Shown piece after piece: positions 1-11,099 of a DNA stretch of 64,000 nt (the first letter of the stretch is position 1; the number at the start of each line of letters is the position of its first letter). The stretch covers positions 54,409,131-54,473,130 of the forward strand of contig OX359247.1 of NCBI GenBank assembly GCA_947179485.1. The letters are read 5' to 3'. The notes beneath the pieces are model-generated. The model saw only the letters and a list, made by a program, of their open reading frames with translations. It did not search any database and was not told the origin of the DNA. A program made the translations under genes and the position numbers. This DNA is from Allacma fusca. Taxonomy: Eukaryota; Arthropoda; Collembola; Symphypleona; Sminthuridae.

Positions 1-219
1 GTTTATTGGACGGAGTACGTGATTCGTCACAAAGGCACCCGCCATTTGCAGTCTTCTGCACGAGAGCTGAACTTCATTGAATATTATTTGCTCGATGTAA
101 TTGCACTCCTTGTTACATTAGCGCTAGTAGTTTTGTACCTACTTTTTAAAATTGTTCGGTGCTTAGTGAGTCTAATAGTTTCGACAGGTTCTAATGATTC
201 TGCCAAAAAGAGGTTGTAA
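1..219 (+). CDS. UDP-glycosyltransferase, C-terminal exon (partial, 5' part outside window)
   Basis: This is the last exon of an ER-membrane UDP-glycosyltransferase, an enzyme that conjugates sugars to small lipophilic molecules. The frame is open from base 1 (VYWTEYVIRHKGTRHLQSSA) to a TAA at 217-219. It encodes the end of the C-terminal domain, one hydrophobic membrane segment (about LLDVIALLVTLALVVLYLLF) and a short basic tail (KKRL), which is the usual topology for an animal UGT with a cytosolic tail. It closely matches the last exon of the intact gene at 22229-22517 and the broken copy at 13856. Upstream exons are off the left edge, so whether this gene works cannot be judged. It is followed by a convergent chemoreceptor copy, as is the next UGT. 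Confidence 0.85.
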   Translation, partial: VYWTEYVIRHKGTRHLQSSARELNFIEYYLLDVIALLVTLALVVLYLLFKIVRCLVSLIVSTGSNDSAKKRL

Positions 220-545
220 ATTGAAAATTGACTTTTTTCATGTTCACGTTTCATTTTTATGAATATTGCATCAGGTTTTAAAAAATAGTAGAAATGAAAA
301 TAATAACAGATTACATAAGTACTTTCTACATAGTGGTTTCTCAATACAAAATGAATTAAAAATGTAAACACAGGACAATCAAATATTTTGTGGAGAATGT
401 GGCCCTTTTTGAGATAGGAGCAAGTCTTCTATCTTGTACAATTGCATCCAGATTCTTTTAGGGATTTCAGGATCATATATTTATGACTTTGAATATTTTT
501 ATCTTGAATGTGGTGTTCGTATGGAAAATATGTGCGTATTACTGA
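220..545. other. Convergent intergenic spacer (UGT 3' end / receptor 3' end)
   Basis: AT-rich sequence between the UGT stop codon and the receptor stop codon on the opposite strand. I see no gene. It has a close counterpart at about 15300-15627 in the second duplication unit. Confidence 0.5.
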
Positions 546-1406
546 CTAATTTTGCATGATTACTAGTAAGTTAATGGTTACATTAGACACAGCCAGTAAT
601 AGATTGAGGTACGTTATCTGGTTCACAGTATATACTTGGCCTACTCTAACCTTTAAAGGACGAAGGGACAGAAATTCTCTTCGGTTCAGTTTACTCGCAT
701 TAAACCTGAAAGATCGGAGAAATTCATTCGAAAAAATATTTAATCCTCCCAGGGGAGTAAATAAAAAAGCTTCCACCACAACATGGGTCATGGACAGCAT
801 CGGAAACAAGGCATAAGGTGGCATAGGAACTTGGTCATGAAGTTTGACGGCGATAAAAACGCAGGAGGCGTGACCCGCTATAATAAAAAAGCAGTAGACA
901 GGCATCATCGTGGAGAACGTGCAATCCAAAAACTTCAAGTTAAGTCGAAATAATATTTTGTACAGATTTAAAGCTGTAACGGAACTGTTTTTCTTAAACA
1001 ACTGCTGGACCTTGATTCTATCAAGTCGAGCAAGAATGAATGCATTACATTATGTCAACAGTGATATCAACATTTAATAACAACAGGGTCATTTTAAAAA
1101 TGGTTCGTCCTTGAAAACTAAAATCAATTAAAATTTTAAAACTGAATTTAAACTCTTGCCTTTTCAAGCGCTTCAGCCAGTAGTTATTAAAGAAAACGTA
1201 AATAAGGATAAAAAACGTTGTGATGTCAGCGACAAAACCACATGTTTGGTGGGTTGACAGCTCGAGTGTAAACCAAGCTAGGTACACATACCAGGTACGA
1301 TATCCTTCAGGAATGGCCGAATAAACCAATCGGGGGTTTTCGGTGTCCATGAAAAATAAAATTATGAGCAGAATCGATACTGGGATGGAATGAAATGTCA
1401 TGTAGC

Positions 1407-3849
1407 CAGTGCTCGGCACGGGTATGGGTAATACTCGGGTAAACGGGTATGGGTACGGGTATGGGTACTACCCGGGTACGGATTTTGTGTACCCGAACAA
1501 TTCCGGGTACTACCCGGGTACACTTTAGTCGGCTCAAAATCTCGGGTACGGATACGGGTATGGGTACGGGTACAAGGATTTCAAAATGGGTATATACCCA
1601 CCGAGTACGGGTATAATGGTGTCATTTACCCGTACCCGCGACCATTGTACCCGAGTATTTGGATATGTTGAGATTTGAGACATTTTGATGAATTTTATGA
1701 AAATAATGGAACTTCCGTTGGAAAATTCTGTCGGTATTTTTAGTAATTCTGAATACATATAGCTTATTGTTAGTACCCTTTTAACCTTACAACATGCAGT
1801 AACTGTATTTCATACTGTGTTGCTAAAATATATATTTATATCTATAATATATATTTTTATGGAAACATGTTTTAGGAAGAATAATTAATAAACAGACCGG
1901 AAATAATATCAAAATAGAAGTGGAGAATAGGATTCAACGAAATTTTATACAAAACGTCTTCATAATGTAGTATTTTGTCACTAATTGTATAAATAGTCCG
2001 ATTGACACGTATGCACATGATACTTCATTAGCCACAATGAATACAATTTAAAAATTAGAGTTCCGATGATTTAGAGTGCAAGATATTTTTTGTAATTGGT
2101 AGTTGATTAGGAAAAGGCGGATATTTGTAACAAGATATTAATGAGTTACATGTACACAGAGCCAGGGTTGCACAATTGAAAATGCCAAGGCATTTTCGGC
2201 ATTATGCCTGCCCAAAATGCCCTGGCATTTTGGGCATTTTCATTTCATGGCATTTTGGGCATCTATGGCACTTTGGGCATTTTGGGCATATTCAGCATAG
2301 GGCAGGCATTTTGGGCATATTCACTCCAATTTTTTAAATATATGACTTTAGCTATCTGCTAATTTTGCAAAATAAGTCACAAAACAGTATGTTGCAAATA
2401 ATTTTAATATTCAACTGGATTACATGATAAAATTATAGGAACAAACTGTTTCCAAAAAGGTTGAAACCTGGAGCCAGTTGATATAGACATATTTATGGAA
2501 AAATAATGATAATTCTATTTTCCTTATTTTGTTCTAAAAATTTGCTTGCACAACGTGTCTGTAATTATTTAGATTTCAAGAACAAACGTATTCGGGCAAA
2601 GATGCAACACAAAAAGATAAAATAGTCGTTAAAAGATTAACAATATCATTGTTTTTGAGCTTCAAAACTCGTCGTCATCTAAATGTATTTATTGTTACAT
2701 TTTGAACTCCTAGAATTATTACACTGGTTAACTACGACTGATTAAATGCAGTTTTCAAAGTCGACACAAAATTTGCTACGGAATCTCCAAGTTTTGACAT
2801 ATATTATAACCGTCGCATTGTATGTATCTAATGAAAGTGTAAACGTTTCTGTTCTTTACAAGCCATTATCAAAATACGGAATTTATGTTAGCACTGTGCA
2901 AATTCTTCTTTCCAAATCCAAAAGTTTCTTTAATGTACAGCGTTGAAGGTTTGCAACTCCGTTGGGGCTTATTGAAACAGTCATTAGGGAATTAGACGAA
3001 TTAAATTCTTTTTTTTTTAAATCAAGTATAACATTGTCTAAAACTGGATGGGTTTGATTGTGCTATGAAAAACTCCCTTATATTCGCTAAAGGAGCAATA
3101 CAGGTCATAGTGTATAAGTTTCTGTAAAAATGCCCAATATGCCCAAAATGCCTGCCGAAAATGCCCAAAATGCCGGGCATTTTCAGAGTAGGGCATTTTC
3201 AGGGCATTTTCGGCGTTTTGGGCATTTTCAGGGCATTTTCAGGAGGGCAGGCATAAAACCGAGGGCATTTTCATTTGTGCAACCCTGCACAGAGCTACTG
3301 AGATGAGAAAATTAATGTAAAAGGCCGAATAAATCAAGAAGTGAGAAATTGAGTAGCCAAGTCTCAAGCCAAAAATACATGTACATATGGACTGGGTGCC
3401 ATAAAATACTTCGCCCATCAGCCCATAAACAATCAAATGGGGATAATTTTACGTCCAATCAAAAACGCTTATAGTTTTCTGCTCTTCAATGTCTACAATG
3501 TCAAATACCTATCTAGCTAGTCAAAATTATCCACCCAGGTGTCATACATTATTACATATAACGTACTATGTATTACATTAAAACAAATCTGGATAAAGTA
3601 CCCGGGTACGAGTACGGGTACGACACTGAGATACCCGAGTATAGGTACAATTTTCGCGTATTTTCGGGTACGGGTACAATACGGGTACAGGTACATGGAT
3701 TGAGATTACATTGCGGGTACGGGTACGAAACATTTGTACCCGGATACTCGGGTATGGGTACGGGTATAGATACCAGTTATTGAAATACCCGCACTTCGGG
3801 TACGGATACGGGTACGGGTACCGATTTTTCGTACCCGTGCCGAGCACTG
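1407..3849. mobile_element. Non-autonomous hAT-type transposon 1 (GGGTAC subterminal repeats)
   Basis: Perfect 18-bp terminal inverted repeats CAGTGCTCGGCACGGGTA lie at 1407-1424 and 3832-3849. They are flanked by an exact 8-bp target duplication CATGTAGC (1399-1406 and 3850-3857), as expected for hAT elements. The unoccupied site is seen at 16477-16484 in the duplicated gene. The first and last 240 bp or so are dense in degenerate GGGTAC/GGGTAT hexamers on both strands. No transposase is present. A second element sits inside it at 2163-3287. Confidence 0.9.
2163..3287. mobile_element. Non-autonomous hAT-type transposon 2, nested (AAAATGCC repeats)
   Basis: The termini are near-perfect inverted repeats of about 24 bp beginning CAGGGTTGCACAA and ending GAAAATGCC, with one mismatch. 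The exact 8-bp duplication CACAGAGC lies at 2155-2162 and 3288-3295. Both ends carry arrays of GGGCATTTT/AAAATGCCC on both strands (about 2180-2320 and 3130-3270). The element is 1125 bp with no coding capacity, inserted into hAT-type element 1 and therefore younger than it. Confidence 0.9.
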
Positions 3850-4607
3850 CATGTAGCAAATAAATAAATCGACTCCATCTGATTTTCTTTTCTGCGCGAC
3901 ATCCTTTTGACAATGTTTTGCTGTAAGATTAACAAAATTAACACACTAGAAACTATAGATATTCAGGTGTGTCGAATCTTTCAACAGTGGTAAACGCTGA
4001 CGTTTTAGACATTTAAAACATACTATGGGGAAAGAGAGGAAAGCTCGTTCAGCATGCAATATTATCGCTACTTTTAAATCGATCACCCCTAAAAACTAAA
4101 CAACGGACTGATACAGTACATCATAAGGGTGCAAATTAAAGCAGCTACCTAACCATGTTAAGCTATCTCCTGCAGAAGGCTAGTATACTAGGAAAATTCT
4201 TGAATAATCTTCATAACTTGAATAAAAAATGTCTACAGATAATTACCTGACAAATATTTATCAAGAAAAAACGTTTCAGTGAAAACAGATGCAATTTCAT
4301 GTCGTCTGGCAAAAATACTCAGCTGAAGGAGTGAGAAGCAGAAATATAAAAATGTTAAAAAATAGTCCAGTGTAAGTTGAGCTGTTGATCGACTTTTGGA
4401 CAAAAACCCAACAATAAAACAATGAAGAGTAAATATACACTGGAAAATTAAATATCCTATGTTGAAAAGCCACAAAAACTGCTTGTGGATTTTTCTGTTT
4501 ACAGACACACGATGTGTGATTGAATCAAATACAAAGGGTTGTGTATTTATGAAAGAGCCAGCTTTAAAATATATTTTCAAGCCTTCAAAAGTATATTTTG
4601 AAAACAT

Positions 4608-5289
4608 AGCAACAAGATTTGGCCGAAATATAGAGTAAAATCATGAATCAACCGAGACCTTCGACTCTTAAACTTGATGTGAATGTTTAATATTATGTTA
4701 TTTCTGGAAGTGTAAATCAAGGTAGTAAGTCAGAACAAAGTTATCAAGGTAAGAACACTACGGCAGACACTAAAGCTAAAAGTAACCAGTGCTGTGCTCA
4801 AGTCAGGTAAATTACAGAGTAAGTAATTAAATTCTTGAAAATTCATGTTTAAGTACTTTTCTCATAACTTGAATAGGACCAAGTGAAGCTAACACCATTC
4901 TTGACTTTACCTTGACTTGACCTTTTCTTGAATTTTCAAGTAACCAAAATAATCATGCACTTATATGTACATACAACAGGAATAACCCAAAAATATATAT
5001 TGCCGTTTGTTTTCTAAATTTTAGGTGTTCAAGCATCAAGTTTTGAAGGTATGAGCGGTCAAAGGTCACGTTTACTAATAGTATTATTTCAGGATAAATG
5101 TGAGTTCCGTGAACACTTACGTATATCAGCTCCTTTCTTAGACACCAATAAACTTGTTCCATAATGGGTTTGCTTATGAGTAAGAACTATATATATGGAC
5201 GATTTTCATGTAGCGCAGCAGACATCCAACATGGATCGGAAAGTACAGGAGTAATGATTAGTTTTGACCCCCTGACTTGAACATGGGGA
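4608..5289. other. Spacer upstream of receptor copy A
   Basis: AT-rich spacer homologous to about 17230-17830 of unit B as far as about 5195; after that unit A carries inserted sequence. It is the presumptive 5' region of the minus-strand receptor. No gene is visible. Confidence 0.4.
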
Positions 5290-6858
5290 CCCAGCCAGCA
5301 CACAGCTTCTTTCTGATATCAGAAACAACTCTTGTACAGAAGAATTGCTGATGTCAGTTATACTGACGCTAAACGATATCATAGAGAAATCGCAAAATGA
5401 CGCTTTTGTGAAGTCACTCCGAAATTGTTCCAATGTTATGAAACGCTTCGGAATGACTTCGGAAATTGTACTGTAGAATGATCTTGGCGGCGCTAAAACA
5501 AAATTCATAACTTGTTTGTCAGTTTCTCACCAAGTCATGGGCACGCTAGTATTAGTTCTTCATATTGATTAACTTCTTACCTTGCTTCAATATTTAATAG
5601 GATTAAGTACTCACAGTCAGAGATTTGCTCACAATCAGAGACTTGATCACATTAAGGATTTAACCCGGAGTAATAAGGTGAGTCAGTTACTTAACATGCT
5701 TCATCTAAATAATTCTTTTTAAGTGTGGAAACTATGAAGTAATATATTTTTGAAGCTTGATTGCCTCAATAATTTGGGAAACTAGTAATAATGTTTTTTT
5801 ATCATAGCCAGCAATTCTATCACGAACGGGAGGAGAGGATACTACTCAGGTTACCAACATCATATTCCTGAAATTGCTGGCTTATGCAGTTAGCCAGCAA
5901 TTTAACTTGTGTGGGACTTTTGCAAAGCTGGAATGTTTTAATCTGGTGGCTGGTAAGTTTTTATTTATATGCACGTCATCTGCAAGTACCTCATTAGAGT
6001 CTCATAGAATGCAGATTACCATTCTATGGTATTTTTTATAATTAAATATAGTTTTGTGTAGATGCTGTTTGCTTCATCGTATCACTAATAATGCAACATA
6101 TTCCGAGATCAAAAGTTCGCCATGCCATGGCTACAGCATTCAACTGACCGAGTTAAAGCTCACCTCAATGCTTTGTCTAAAAGATCGGTAATGTGTAATT
6201 TCAATTTTTAAATTGTATTTCCATTTTTATTATATTTACATTCATTAATTTTAGAATCATAATTTTACTGCTTATTGTTTATACGTTATTTCCAGGCATC
6301 TTCCCATCAATAGTAGGAAGCCTAATTGTGTCGAACTGACGTTAAGAAAATTACCTACCTGAGTTTGCCATGAAGCCAATTTTTATTAATTATTTTTATT
6401 AATAATTCAATTCTTCTTTTATATTATCAATTCCTAATGCATATTACCTACATCGAAGGAAGTTTATTACAACTTAATGTACCTTAATTTTTCAATTTTA
6501 AAGTGGTTTGTGCATAATAAAATGGGTTTCATTCAATAAACTCTAAAATATATACCTTAATCAAATTGTTCACAAATCATTTACTTACAATAGAAAGGAA
6601 TCATTATAAATTAGTATCAAGTATTAATAGAACCATGTGGATGGCGCATCTCAGAAATGCTTCAGAAGTATATCGCGTAACTGATAGATTTACGATTCGC
6701 GCACGGTAGGATAAAGAGGCAAAAATGCGGACATTTCATATTCGTAATGATATCATTATTGTGTCATGCTGAAGAATTATCCATATCAGTACGATATCAG
6801 TGAATTCGTACGACTGATGTCGCACTGATATAACTACGACATCCGTGTGCTGGCTGGG
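5290..6858. mobile_element. Putative inverted-repeat element with CTGATATC-type repeats
   Basis: CCCAGCCAGCACAC at 5290-5303 is the exact inverted complement of GTGTGCTGGCTGGG at 6845-6858. Both ends carry GATATCAG/CTGATGTC-type repeats (about 5315-5390 and 6780-6840). Unit B lacks this segment, which supports an insertion. I could not find a convincing target duplication, and unit A also has about 80 extra bases to the left of 5290, so the exact borders and class remain open. No coding capacity is seen. Confidence 0.5.
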
Positions 6859-7775
6859 GAACTTCTCCTTACTTGAACTAGTACTTTATGACTCATTATC
6901 AGGTTTTACATTATCATATTTGACTACGAACATGACTTGACGATCAAGCAAGACTCCAGGTTGAAAATTATACTTGACTCCCAGTTTCATGGTAAAGTTT
7001 AGGAAAGAAACCAGATTATGACTTTAATTCTCAAATTTTATTATATTTTACTGGTATAACACTAAACTGAACTCGGCTTACAATACCCCCTCTCTACTTG
7101 AACTTGTTCACAGCACTGGAGTACAACATTCATTTTACCACTAGGAGTAACTATGTAATTATTCCAGGAAAATTTGTTTAATCCGACCAAATCGTACAAT
7201 TGCACAACTACTGATAATTATAGCTATAGTGCAGACATTATTGCCACTTTAAAAAAAACTAAACAAGACAAACGTTGACTCAGTATTACTATATATAATT
7301 ATTATACCCTCAAATTGATATTAAACATCAGTATAGTCTATTAAAACGCAGGTACATTGACATGAGTTTCTGTATAATTGTTTAATCAAAGCAATGTTTC
7401 TCAAAACAGATACTACAGTTATTCATCCTTAATGACAATAATATTCTAAATCTCTGCAGAAGTTTCATACGAAACCTTGAAATGGTTAATAGTTGCACTA
7501 TTAACTACATTCCTATGCATCGTTTCCATTTCTCTTGTTTAATTTGATTTGGAAATAAAAGGTAGGGTTTTAAAATACATAGATACACTTCCCATTATCG
7601 ACACAGTCGACATGACATATACTATTATTCCTGTAGATTTATAAATGCACACTAATGGCGCAATTTTGAGCCACGTATTTCACGTGCAACTTGTAAACTA
7701 CAGTACCAGTGTAGTATTTACATGCATAGACTACTTTGGTGATTTCCCACTTGAATAATTAAGCATCGCTTGAAA
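6859..7775. other. Upstream region of the second UGT copy
   Basis: Homologous to about 17880-18612 joined to about 20300-20463 of unit B. It carries a TATA box (7640-7646) in the conserved string CTGTAGATTTATAAAT, about 130 bp before the UGT ATG. Otherwise noncoding. Confidence 0.5.
7640..7646 (+). promoter_or_regulatory. TATA box of the UGT copy 2 (now a pseudogene)
   Basis: TATAAAT in the string CTGTAGATTTATAAAT, identical to the string upstream of the intact UGT at 20322. Conservation between two copies that have otherwise diverged supports a core promoter. Confidence 0.5.
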
Positions 7776-8063
7776 ATGATGGTTAAAATTATTGTGATAG
7801 CAATCCTAATACTAGGACCGGCCCACTTTAGTGGTGAAGCGACTAAAATATTCCTTATGATTCCACTGACAACGCTAAGTGAGAAACAAGTGTACATCCC
7901 GTGAATTGACACGTTGGCTGAAAGAGGACATGAAGTGGTCGTTGGAACCATTACGAAATCAAAATATCGATCCAAAAATATCAGAGAATTTGCACCATGT
8001 ACCTTCAAAAAACTTTTTGGGGATATGTTTGTTGATCCAATTGAATCTAGGAAACAAATCGGC
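7776..8063 (+). pseudogene. UDP-glycosyltransferase copy 2, exon 1 fragment (pseudogene)
   Basis: Starts with ATG at 7776 and matches exon 1 of the intact UGT (20464 onward): signal peptide, then KIFLMIPLTTLSEKQVYIP. An in-frame TGA at 7902-7904 replaces the TTA leucine codon of the intact copy. The frame is open on either side of it through KQIG, where homology stops abruptly at 8063. The rest of exon 1 and exons 2-3 are not found before exon 4 reappears at 13856; the gap is filled with Ty1/copia debris and unrecognised sequence. The UGT catalytic histidine position is Glu here too (LSEKQ), as in the intact copy. Confidence 0.85.
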
Positions 8064-10026
8064 TGAATTTCAAACACCTTTCTCAAAATACAATTCACCT
8101 CGATTTTTTGAGCACAGTAATAGAAAAACAAACTTTTTAAAAATAACATCAGAAAGCGAAACCATTTTGGGACTAAATACAAGACTTGCGTAACTGCATA
8201 ACCGTTCCACAGGGACTGACGAGGCCAATGGAGTATTAAAATAAAATAAAAAATTTCTTTGACGTTAGGATACTTGTCCAAGTTAACCAAACTGTCAGAA
8301 GTGTCCTACAGATAGTTTAAACACTCCAAAATCATCTGAAATTGCTGCGATTAATTGAATATTAATATTACTATAATGACTTGGCCGACTAGTTTAGCAG
8401 AAAATTAACTCACAGTAAAATTCATACTTTGACCTGCAGTCAGGGAGACTCTTTCTTATTGACAACAGAAGTCAAATTCGAAGGATTCAAAACCATTTTG
8501 GGTTTCAAAAGAATTACAATGAACTCCGAATGACGGCCAACGCTATTCACGTAGCCCAATTTCGTAAAAACGAGTGCCATTGGGATGAAGACTACAGTGT
8601 TGCACTCTCATCGTGAAGAACTGCACTGGAAGACAACTTTTCAAACTTTGGTCGTTTAAAATAATTAAGAAACATTGCCGAAACAGATGTTTTGGCTGTA
8701 TAGTGATTATTTTTTTTATTATATGACAAATGTTTATGCATTCTCTATAGCTGAATATTTTCGTGTTTCACTATAACTGGGTAGAATCCGATTTGGCGGG
8801 GATTCTTGAAGACATTCTGAGTGTGTAGAAACGGCCTTGTTATGCTACACAAGAATTTACAACCAAAATTTGGATTTTAATGGATCGCTTGACACATTTT
8901 TTGAAGTTGCTTATCCTTCATCCGGTGTTACATACAGATTGTTCAAGACGATGTACGATTCAGATTCAGATGTAAAAATTCCGAATGATTTTGAGAGCGG
9001 CATAACTTGCAGACCTATCAACTAAATTGGTTGATTTTCCAAAATATTCGGGTAAAAATGCGCATATAAGAAAGATGGATATTGCGGTGTGCTTATTTGC
9101 CTTGAGAATGTGATATTTTAGCTAAAAAAATCAGCAAGCAAATTTACGTTGAATGCATGTGCTTCAAAAATCACCACAACACGTATCAAAAATTCTGGCA
9201 TTTGTTTTAAATATTCACAAGACAGCTTAACTCTTCCAGAACTTGTTAAATGACTGGCTCCAAAGGTACTAATGCATTATAGTACTCTGCTTTGAGCAGA
9301 GTTAAAGCTCTAAAGGATATCATGTTTCTGGATTCAAATATTCAAAAGCTCAAATCCGACATCATATTCGTAACTGTTATTATGGGTCGAATTCCTAAGC
9401 TGCTTGTACTGCGTATGATTAACGGTTTAGATTTTGTTGGCGTAGGGACTCACTCAGATCTCAGTTTCCAGTGCAGTTGCAATTCCTTCCCGTTTATTTT
9501 GATGAATCGAAAACGACTGGTTACTTTATTTATAATGTTTTACTTATATTTGTTTCACATAATATTTATTATAACAAAACGAACTACTTGAAAGTTAAAC
9601 GACATTTTCAAGATAAAACGCCCTAAACGTACGTACATAAAGCAGTAAATGGAGTTAAATTGACAGTGAAAGTAAAATTTAAATCAAAGGAATGGTTCCC
9701 ATGGCTTGCGAAATTATGCCGTCATTGGCAAATGTCTTTACTCTGAATAATAATGTGCAAATTAAAGTCACTTGTGGGATATCAGAAAGCTCAATCAAGT
9801 AATATTATTATCTAGTCTATAAACTAAATCCATACCGATTACATATTACGTATGTGTATCCCCACAATATGAATACGTCGTCAATTGAGAAAGCATTTGG
9901 TATTTCGTTTAGTACAAATACAATTTGTACACTGTATTATGTTGTTTCATTAAATAATCTTAAGGAAAACTGCACAGGGAAACTGCGTGAAACACAAAAT
10001 CAGCCACACGCATAACCATTAATATC
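8064..10026. other. No recognised gene; degraded intergenic or repeat sequence
   Basis: Open frames here are short and AT-driven with no family features I recognise. Phrases such as AAACCATTTTGGG recur (8158 and 8490), suggesting decayed repeats. No RNA gene was seen. Confidence 0.4.
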
Positions 10027-10149
10027 ATGCTGAAAACGTTTATTTTCACGTGTGCTATTCTTGTACTTCTTACTTTGACATATACATATCCCACACACGT
10101 CAATATTAATCATGTTGAAGCCGATAGATTTGTGGATCCCAAAATTTGA
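10027..10149 (+). CDS. Small ORF, possible secreted 40-aa peptide (weak)
   Basis: An ATG-started 40-codon ORF with a signal-peptide-like N-terminus (MLKTFIFTCAILVLLTLTYT) followed by a short polar tail and TGA. I do not recognise it. It lies in transposon-damaged DNA between a dead UGT and copia debris, has no clear core promoter, and no donor is obvious to extend it. It could be the first exon of a lost gene or chance. Confidence 0.15.
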   Translation: MLKTFIFTCAILVLLTLTYTYPTHVNINHVEADRFVDPKI

Positions 10150-11099
10150 TTAACTTAACATGTATTCCAAACAAGTTTCGGCGTCTCAAGCAAGTCACGC
10201 GACTGAACTAGAAGCAAACGTTTTCCAACACCAAGGAATATTTCAAACCGAGTAAGTACCGTTTTCTAGGTTCTGCTATTCTTCTAAGTATTCTTATGCA
10301 TAATACGTTTTCTGAAATACATGATGCAATAACGCGAAGGTTATTCTGCTCTATCATTCCGAAATATCGTTGTGGAAGAAAAAATGAACTATGCAATCAT
10401 TTGAATTGAACCACGATCGATCAACATGTTTTCCATGAAATCATGAGAAGACATGTGGCAGTTGTCGTCTGGTATAAGTACTTATGAGAACAAATTAAAA
10501 AAGACGTCGAGTTACTCGTCAATGAAGTACACGAACCTCTGGTGAAGCTACTACAACAAAGCCTAGAAAAACACGACAGCATAGTTTGTAAATGTTAAAA
10601 TCGCATGTGTCGTACATGATGAGTCAGTTCATAGGTTTATTCACCCGTAAAGGCGTCGAGGATTTAATCAACCGTGGTGTATCACATGTTATAAACCTCC
10701 TAAATGTCTTCAATTTCCACCAATCGAAATGGCGACTTCGTAAAACAGAAAGACTACAAGTTTAAATTGCGGGTTTAAAACTCGTTACAGACGTGACACT
10801 GAACGGGTCCTCCCATTACCATTTGGTAGGACAAACCATATCTAGATATTTTCAGTAAACATAATACGTGTTTTCAGTTCTATACTATTCCAAAACAATA
10901 TTGGAAAGCAGTAAAAAACGACTCATGGTAGTCATTTGGCAAAAACAGCCCAAAATATTACGAACGTAACATGAACGACTTGAATTTCGATATACCGGTG
11001 AAAATGGTTTAATCATTTATAAGGATTCAGTGAAGTTTGAACAGTTTAATAACAAATATGTCACTGTTTTCACTAATGAATATTGAATTGTCATGGTTC
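10150..11099. other. Unassigned sequence 5' of the copia remnant
   Basis: Possibly decayed gag/protease of the same copia element, judging from its position and many fragmentary frames, but no motif is clear enough to claim it. Confidence 0.3.

Larger units (their letters stand above)
546..4607 (-). pseudogene. Gustatory-receptor-type chemoreceptor copy A, disrupted by a hAT insertion
   Basis: A minus-strand three-exon gene with the same plan as the intact copy at 15628-17229. Exon 1 is 4607-4247 (120 codons, donor gtaatt). Exon 2 starts at 3920 after a cttacag acceptor. Exon 3 is 1017-546 and ends ...TYLNLLLAVSNVTINLL, the C-terminal TM7 region of insect gustatory receptors. Exon 2 is interrupted in coding sequence: a 2443-bp transposon (1407-3849) lies between two copies of CATGTAGC, and the empty site is preserved in copy B. 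All three exon reading frames otherwise look open, so the insertion, not decay, seems to be the first inactivating event. A function would need the element to be spliced out or excised; I treat the copy as dead. The exon 2 donor near 1154 is inferred from frame and is not certain. Confidence 0.7.
1..8063. repeat. Tandem duplication unit A (UGT tail - receptor - spacer - UGT exon 1)
   Basis: The order and sequence of this block match 13926-20751: UGT last exon, minus-strand three-exon receptor, spacer, a TATA-containing UGT upstream region and UGT exon 1. By eye the matching parts are about 90% identical. The differences are mainly insertions. Unit A carries the nested hAT pair in the receptor and an insertion around 5200-6858. 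Unit B carries the Helitron-like insertion, the hAT at 18621 and about 1 kb extra before the UGT promoter. Confidence 0.8.

Noticed and set aside
1416-1650. Possible CRISPR-like or telomere-like array of GGGTAC hexamers
   Set aside because: Repeats are degenerate, on both strands and confined to the ends of a transposon with target duplication; not spacer-separated and not at a chromosome end.
3568-3913. Open frames rich in Tyr-Pro (YPYPYPYP) and in Gly-Tyr on both strands
   Set aside because: Translations of the GGGTAC/GGGTAT subterminal repeats of hAT-type element 1, not proteins.
5811-5882. AGCCAGCAATT / AATTGCTGGCT short inverted repeat
   Set aside because: Short, inside a larger putative element, with no flanking duplication; too weak to call separately.
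7718-8290. 190-aa minus-strand ORF
   Set aside because: Lies antisense to UGT exon 1; the part beyond 8063 has no recognisable family features.
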